A DNA stretch of 64,000 nt from an uncultured Pelagibacteraceae bacterium (GTDB lineage Bacteria; Pseudomonadota; Alphaproteobacteria; Pelagibacterales; Pelagibacteraceae): positions 107,990-171,989 of the forward strand of contig CACOMI010000003.1 in assembly GCA_902628275.1 (NCBI GenBank). The letters are read 5' to 3'. The notes beneath the pieces were generated by a model that did no database searches, was not told where the DNA came from, and saw only the letters and a program-made list of their open reading frames with translations. This document shows, one piece after another, positions 60,076 through 64,000 of this stretch. How positions within the stretch are numbered: position 1 is the first letter of the stretch; each line of letters opens with the position of its first letter. The translations under genes were made by a program, and so were the position numbers.

Positions 60076-61366
60076 ATTAATTTTTACTTTAGTAGTATTA
60101 TTTTTCCTAAATAATTGTTCATTTAACGAAAATTCGAAAATTTGGAAAGATAAAGAAAATAAATTAGAAACTGATAAAAAATTAACAAAAGTTTTTTCAG
60201 AGGATAAAGCAAATGTTTCTGAATTTAACCAAAACTTAAAAATAGATCTATCATCGATAAAAATTGTTAATAAAAGAAAAAACAACCAAAATAATCTTGG
60301 TTTACAAAATTACAAAGGTGATTTAAAAAAGATTGGTAGCTTTAAATTTTCAAAATTAGATGAAATAAATCAATTAGATTTTGAACCAATTTTTTTAAAA
60401 GATGGAATTATATTTTTTGATAAGAAAGGTTCAATTGTAAGGTACGACAATAATTATAAAGTAATTTGGAAAAAAAATTATTACACAAAAGCTGAAAAAA
60501 AGTTAAAACCAAAACTTAATTTTTTAATAGAGGGTCAAAATCTTATAGTAGCCGATAATATTGCTAAATATTATTCTTTGAATGTTACTAATGGAGAGCT
60601 AAATTGGTCGAAACTTAATGATTATCCATTTAATTCGAATATTAAAAAGAGTAAAGATAAAATATTTATCATCGATTATAAAAATACTTTGAGATGCTAT
60701 AAAATTACAGATGGTTCTGAATGTTGGAATTTGCAAACAGAGGACTCGTTTACAATTTCAAATATGAAATATTCTTTAATTATTTTTGAAGATAATGTTA
60801 TTTTTAGTAATTCGATAGGAGATATTACAGCCGTAGATGTGGAAACTGGTTTAATTACATGGCAACTACCTACTCAAAGTAGTTCAATAATAAATGAAAC
60901 ATATAATTTTAAAATTTCTAAAATGGTATCGGATGGAAATTCTATTTTTTTTTCAAATAACAAAAATCAGTTTTATTCAATTGATTTAAAAACAGGAACT
61001 ATCAATTGGATAAATAAAGTTAATTCTAATATAAAACCTATTTTGGTTGGAAACTTAATTTTTTCTATTTCTAACGAGGGTTATTTATATTTAATAGATA
61101 AAAAAAAAGGTAATATAGTTCGAATTACAGATCTATTTTTGAATTATAAAAATAAAAAAAGAAAAAATATTTATCCAGTAGGTTTTGTAATGGGAGACAA
61201 AAATTTGTTTTTAACCAACTCAGATGGTAAAATAATCATAGCTGGAATTGAAGACGGAAAAATAACAAAAATTGAAAAAGTTTCTGGTGGATTAGTCTCT
61301 GAACCATTTATATTTAACAAAAATTTATACGTAGTAAGAAATGGATCAATTATAAGATATAATTAA
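60068..61366 (+). CDS. bamB: Outer-membrane assembly lipoprotein BamB-like (PQQ-type beta-propeller)
   Basis: A 432-residue protein with a lipoprotein signal (hydrophobic core, then LNNC with Cys17) and repeating beta-propeller motifs such as VNGELNWSK-like, VETGLITWQLP, LKTGTINWINK and KKGNIVRI. BamB is a subunit of the BAM complex that inserts outer-membrane proteins. The start is GTG inside the end of the YfgM-like gene. A der/engA gene, common downstream in other bacteria, is missing here. Confidence 0.8.
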   Translation: MNKLIFTLVVLFFLNNCSFNENSKIWKDKENKLETDKKLTKVFSEDKANVSEFNQNLKIDLSSIKIVNKRKNNQNNLGLQNYKGDLKKIGSFKFSKLDEINQLDFEPIFLKDGIIFFDKKGSIVRYDNNYKVIWKKNYYTKAEKKLKPKLNFLIEGQNLIVADNIAKYYSLNVTNGELNWSKLNDYPFNSNIKKSKDKIFIIDYKNTLRCYKITDGSECWNLQTEDSFTISNMKYSLIIFEDNVIFSNSIGDITAVDVETGLITWQLPTQSSSIINETYNFKISKMVSDGNSIFFSNNKNQFYSIDLKTGTINWINKVNSNIKPILVGNLIFSISNEGYLYLIDKKKGNIVRITDLFLNYKNKKRKNIYPVGFVMGDKNLFLTNSDGKIIIAGIEDGKITKIEKVSGGLVSEPFIFNKNLYVVRNGSIIRYN

Positions 61367-61368
61367 AA

Positions 61369-61800
61369 ATGTTCTTAAAATTTTTAGAAAAAATTGGAAG
61401 AAAAAAAGTTGTATTAGATAGAGGCCCTTCTCACCCAAAGTATAATGAGGCAAAGCCCTGGATGAACCGTTACTATGTTTTGATCAGGCATCGACCCAAA
61501 TGGTTCCCGTTCAATATATTAATTCATGAGATGCTAGCAGATGATCATGGAGAAGGAGTTCATAATCATACATTTCCATATATTACTATAATTTTAAGAG
61601 GAGGCTATTGGGAAACATTAAGTACAGGTAAGTTTTGGCGACCACCAGGATATATTGGGTTCAGATCAGCAAATAACTTACATCGGGTAGATTTGGAACC
61701 AGGAACAAAACCATTAACTTTGTTTATTACTGGTCCATTTGGTTTAAGGAAAGGACCAAGATCAGAGTATGGCATTGATTTTAAAACTAAAAAAAATTAA
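61369..61800 (+). CDS. Small cupin-like protein of unknown function
   Basis: A 143-residue protein. A jelly-roll pattern with GEGVHNHTFPYITIILRGGYWE, then PPGYIGFRSANNLHRVDL, gives His pairs placed as in metal-binding cupins. No enzymatic family is recognised. It lies two bases after bamB and overlaps the ZapE-like gene by one base. It is rich in Pro and Arg compared with neighbours. A sugar- or cofactor-modifying role is possible, but nothing in the sequence settles it. Confidence 0.6.
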   Translation: MFLKFLEKIGRKKVVLDRGPSHPKYNEAKPWMNRYYVLIRHRPKWFPFNILIHEMLADDHGEGVHNHTFPYITIILRGGYWETLSTGKFWRPPGYIGFRSANNLHRVDLEPGTKPLTLFITGPFGLRKGPRSEYGIDFKTKKN

Positions 61801-62855
61801 TGCCAAAAAAATTTGAAAAGGAGTTTATATCTTATTGTGAAAATCAAGATTTAGAAGTTAATTCTAATCAAATCACTGTAATTAAAAAATTAGAAGATTA
61901 CTATCATATTAATTACAAATCATTTTTTTCAAAATTATTTTCCAAACAACAATCTAAAAAAGGATTTTATTTATATGGGGGAGTAGGAGTTGGGAAAACA
62001 ATGATTTTAAATTTCTTTTATGATCGTCTTGATGAAAAAAAATTGAAACTTCATTTTAACGAATTTATGTTAGGTTTCCATGATTTTGTTCATGAACGAA
62101 AAGAAAAAAAAGAAGAGAATATAATCAATCAATTCGTCAAAAATTTAAAAACTAAAGCCTCTTTAATTTATTTTGATGAATTTCAAGTTACAAATATTGT
62201 TGATGCAATGATTCTAGGAAAATTATTTGAACAAATCTTAAAAGAAGATATAAAAATTATCTTTACCTCAAACACTAAAATTTCAGAACTTTATAAAGAG
62301 GGACTTCAGCGAGAGCAATTTATACCTTTTATAAAAATTATGGAGGATCAATCAATTGAGTGCGAATTAAAAATTGAAGATGATTATAGAAAATCTAACG
62401 ATAATAAACAACATCGATATTTTTATCCACTTAATCAAGAAACTAATTTTAATATTAATAAATTTTTTAGGACCATAACAAAAGGCAAAAAACAATCTTC
62501 AAAGACAATAAATGTTAAAGGAAGAGATTTTAAAATAGAAAACTACTATGAAGGAATTGCAAGGTATAGTTTTAATCAACTTTGTGATCAAAATTTAGGA
62601 GCAGAAGATTATTTAGCAATAATTAAAGACTGTAAATTTATAGTTATTGATCAAATACCCCAATTCAATGATGTAAATTCAAATCAACAACAACGTTTTA
62701 TCACTTTGTTAGACGTAATTTATGATAAAAATGTTTCATTAGCAGTTACAGCTGATCAAAACTTAAATCAATTTACATCATCACGATTGCTTGAAAAACC
62801 ATTTAAACGTACAGTAAGTCGTTTGTATGAGCTTACATCTAAGGATTATAATTAA
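61800..62855 (+). CDS. zapE: AFG1/ZapE-family ATPase
   Basis: A 351-residue ATPase of the AFG1/ZapE family. The Walker A is GGVGVGKT (60-67), and the Walker B is IYFDEF with Asp126 and Glu127. A conserved LHFNEFM...FHDFVH region (about 84-97) lies between. ZapE acts at the division ring in Escherichia coli; mitochondrial AFG1 is involved in protein quality control. Length is usual. It overlaps both neighbouring genes by one base (TAATG). Confidence 0.88.
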   Translation: MPKKFEKEFISYCENQDLEVNSNQITVIKKLEDYYHINYKSFFSKLFSKQQSKKGFYLYGGVGVGKTMILNFFYDRLDEKKLKLHFNEFMLGFHDFVHERKEKKEENIINQFVKNLKTKASLIYFDEFQVTNIVDAMILGKLFEQILKEDIKIIFTSNTKISELYKEGLQREQFIPFIKIMEDQSIECELKIEDDYRKSNDNKQHRYFYPLNQETNFNINKFFRTITKGKKQSSKTINVKGRDFKIENYYEGIARYSFNQLCDQNLGAEDYLAIIKDCKFIVIDQIPQFNDVNSNQQQRFITLLDVIYDKNVSLAVTADQNLNQFTSSRLLEKPFKRTVSRLYELTSKDYN

Positions 62856-63274
62856 TGAAACAAGAATTCTATAATCATAAAATTAATACTAACGGTCAAA
62901 AGTTATATGAATTTACCAATGATACAATTTATTGGATTAATCAAAATAATTTTAAAAATGGTATTATTAATTTAAGTATTCAGCATACAAGTGCCTCATT
63001 AATCGTACAAGAAAATGCAGATCCAGATGTACAAACTGATTTAATAAATTATTTTAATAAATTAGCCCCAATGGATAAAAAACTTTATATACATACGACT
63101 GAAGGAAAAGATGATATGCCTGCACATATCAAATCAACTCTAACTAATAATCAAATCTCTCTTAGTATAAAAGATAGTGAGTTATTACTTGGTACTTGGC
63201 AAGGTTTATATTTGTTTGAACATCGTTTAGGACAACAAAATAGAACAATTATTCATCATTTTATTGGTGAATAA
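62855..63274 (+). CDS. yjbQ: YjbQ/UPF0047 family protein
   Basis: A 139-residue protein. Family signatures are IQHTSASLIVQENADPDVQ, DDMPAHIKSTL and GTWQGLYLFEHR. The His residues in these motifs probably bind a metal. Some members show weak thiamine-phosphate synthase activity, but the in vivo role is unclear. It is the last gene of the plus-strand group from 55.8 kb and ends five bases before the convergent photolyase gene. Confidence 0.88.
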   Translation: MKQEFYNHKINTNGQKLYEFTNDTIYWINQNNFKNGIINLSIQHTSASLIVQENADPDVQTDLINYFNKLAPMDKKLYIHTTEGKDDMPAHIKSTLTNNQISLSIKDSELLLGTWQGLYLFEHRLGQQNRTIIHHFIGE

Positions 63275-63279
63275 ATCGG

Positions 63280-64000
63280 TTATTTTTTGAGCGATTGGAA
63301 AGCTTCTAAAGCGGCAGCTCTTGCTTTTTCATGTATTACAATAGGTTTAGGGTAATGTTGGCCTATAATAGTTTTTATGGCTTCTTGATATTTTAGCTCC
63401 ATTTCCCATGGCTTATGAATAAATTTACTTGGCACTTTGCTTAATTCAGGAACCCATTTTTTTACATATAAGCCCTCTTTATCAAATTTTTCTCCCTGTA
63501 ATATTGGGTTAAAAATTCTAAAATAAGGTGCAGCATCAGCTCCACAACCGGCAACCCATTGCCATTGAGCTACATTATTTGCTTTGTTGAAATCTAATAA
63601 ACAGTTTCTGAAATGTTTTTCGCCTTCTGTCCAATTAATTCTTAAATGTTTAACAAGAAAGGAACCAACTACCATTCGAATTCTATTATGCATCCATCCA
63701 GTTTCATATAATTCTCTCATCCCTGCATCAACTATAGGATAGCCAGTCATTCCTGATTTCCATGCCTTTAAAAACTTTTCATTTTTTTGCCATGGGAATT
63801 TATCAAACTCTTTTCTATAATTGCCTTTTAAAAATTCTGGAAAGTAGTTAATTAAACTGTGTGAAAATTCACGCCAACCTAATTCATTAATATATTTTCT
63901 ATAACCAATACCTTTAGATTTAATCTGATTACATTTTTGCCAAATTGTACTTACATGAATTTGGCCATGTTTGATGTAAGGTGATATTTTTGAAGTGCCT
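63280..64000 (-). CDS. phrB: Deoxyribodipyrimidine photolyase/cryptochrome-family protein, C-terminal part
   Basis: The frame stays open from its stop at 63280 to the window edge, so the gene begins beyond 64000. The visible 240 or so residues contain the FAD-binding helical domain: TSKISPYIKHGQIH, INELGWREFSHSLI, MTGYPIVDAGMRELYETGWMHNR, QWQWVAGCGADAAPYFRIFNP and the final helix. The Trp residues of the electron-transfer chain (WREF, WMHNR, WQWVAG) are present. It repairs UV pyrimidine dimers with light energy. The Met of MTGYP is internal and is not a start. Confidence 0.93.
   Translation of the reverse strand, partial: GTSKISPYIKHGQIHVSTIWQKCNQIKSKGIGYRKYINELGWREFSHSLINYFPEFLKGNYRKEFDKFPWQKNEKFLKAWKSGMTGYPIVDAGMRELYETGWMHNRIRMVVGSFLVKHLRINWTEGEKHFRNCLLDFNKANNVAQWQWVAGCGADAAPYFRIFNPILQGEKFDKEGLYVKKWVPELSKVPSKFIHKPWEMELKYQEAIKTIIGQHYPKPIVIHEKARAAALEAFQSLKK

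Noticed and set aside
63280..63750. Photolyase read as a complete 156-residue gene starting at MTGYP
   Set aside because: The frame continues without a stop to base 64000 and carries further photolyase motifs, so the Met is internal and the gene is cut by the window edge.
1..64000. tRNA genes, CRISPR arrays, insertion sequences or prophage
   Set aside because: Gaps are short and none contains a cloverleaf, spaced repeats, terminal inverted repeats or transposase-like coding sequence.

Overview
The window reads as a piece of a very AT-rich, streamlined marine alphaproteobacterial genome, most likely of the SAR11 (Pelagibacterales) group. That placement is an inference from base composition, spacers of only a few bases, many ATGA or TAATG gene overlaps, and a dense set of ABC transporters and oxygenases for small organic solutes. 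No tRNA, rRNA, insertion sequence, phage gene or CRISPR array was seen, and no gene-free stretch exceeds 300 bases; the longest gaps, about 105 to 156 bases, hold promoters, leaders or terminators.

Layout. 1-4.0 kb: end of a LivH-type permease, LivM, a tiny membrane ORF, an MFS transporter, a shared terminator and a convergent LivK-type binding protein. 4.1-9.8 kb (minus): a tight five-gene operon of flavin monooxygenase, ThDP enzyme, PF06684 protein, alpha/beta hydrolase and aldehyde dehydrogenase, pathway unknown. 9.9-13.8 kb: a 2-oxoglutarate oxygenase with two tandem DMT exporters, divergent from a ureohydrolase. 13.8-30.3 kb: a quaternary-amine region. A minus operon holds a class II aldolase, a betainyl-CoA thioesterase candidate, a TauD dioxygenase, a PhnZ/TmpB-like HD oxygenase and a choline-dehydrogenase-like flavoenzyme. 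Divergent plus-strand genes hold a BKACE enzyme (CdhC-like), an ABM protein, a Rieske oxygenase, a glyoxalase, a cupin, a glutamine-synthetase-like ligase, a MetX-like hydrolase, carnitine dehydrogenase (CdhA-like) and a GFA protein. A proXWV-type glycine betaine importer with an SDR, and a gamma-butyrobetaine-hydroxylase-like enzyme, follow.

30.4-37.1 kb: a ugp-type glycerophosphodiester uptake operon with a duplicated ugpE, ugpQ and a 2H phosphoesterase. 37.0-49.1 kb: an ALDH, a HIBADH-like enzyme and a DMT transporter (minus), then an Asp/Glu-racemase-family protein, an ectoine-hydrolase-like M24 protein, a potABCD-like importer and a fused 3-hydroxyacyl-CoA dehydrogenase/enoyl-CoA hydratase. 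49.1-54.6 kb: cyclophilin, an unknown HExxH protein, a ureohydrolase, an ALDH and an NCS1 permease with a structured leader. 54.6-64 kb: mostly housekeeping genes (ArgE-like, CsaA-like, LysE-like, aconitase, YfgM-like, BamB-like, cupin, ZapE-like, YjbQ) and a photolyase cut by the window edge.

How it fits together. The 13.8-30.3 kb block holds candidates for every step from gamma-butyrobetaine through carnitine and betainyl-CoA to glycine betaine. It also holds an HD oxygenase whose motif spacing matches C-P-cleaving PhnZ, which suggests that phosphonate analogues such as 2-trimethylaminoethylphosphonate may feed the same product. Three importers (ProX, UgpB and PotD types) share one design: a binding-protein gene, then a terminator hairpin, then the permease genes.
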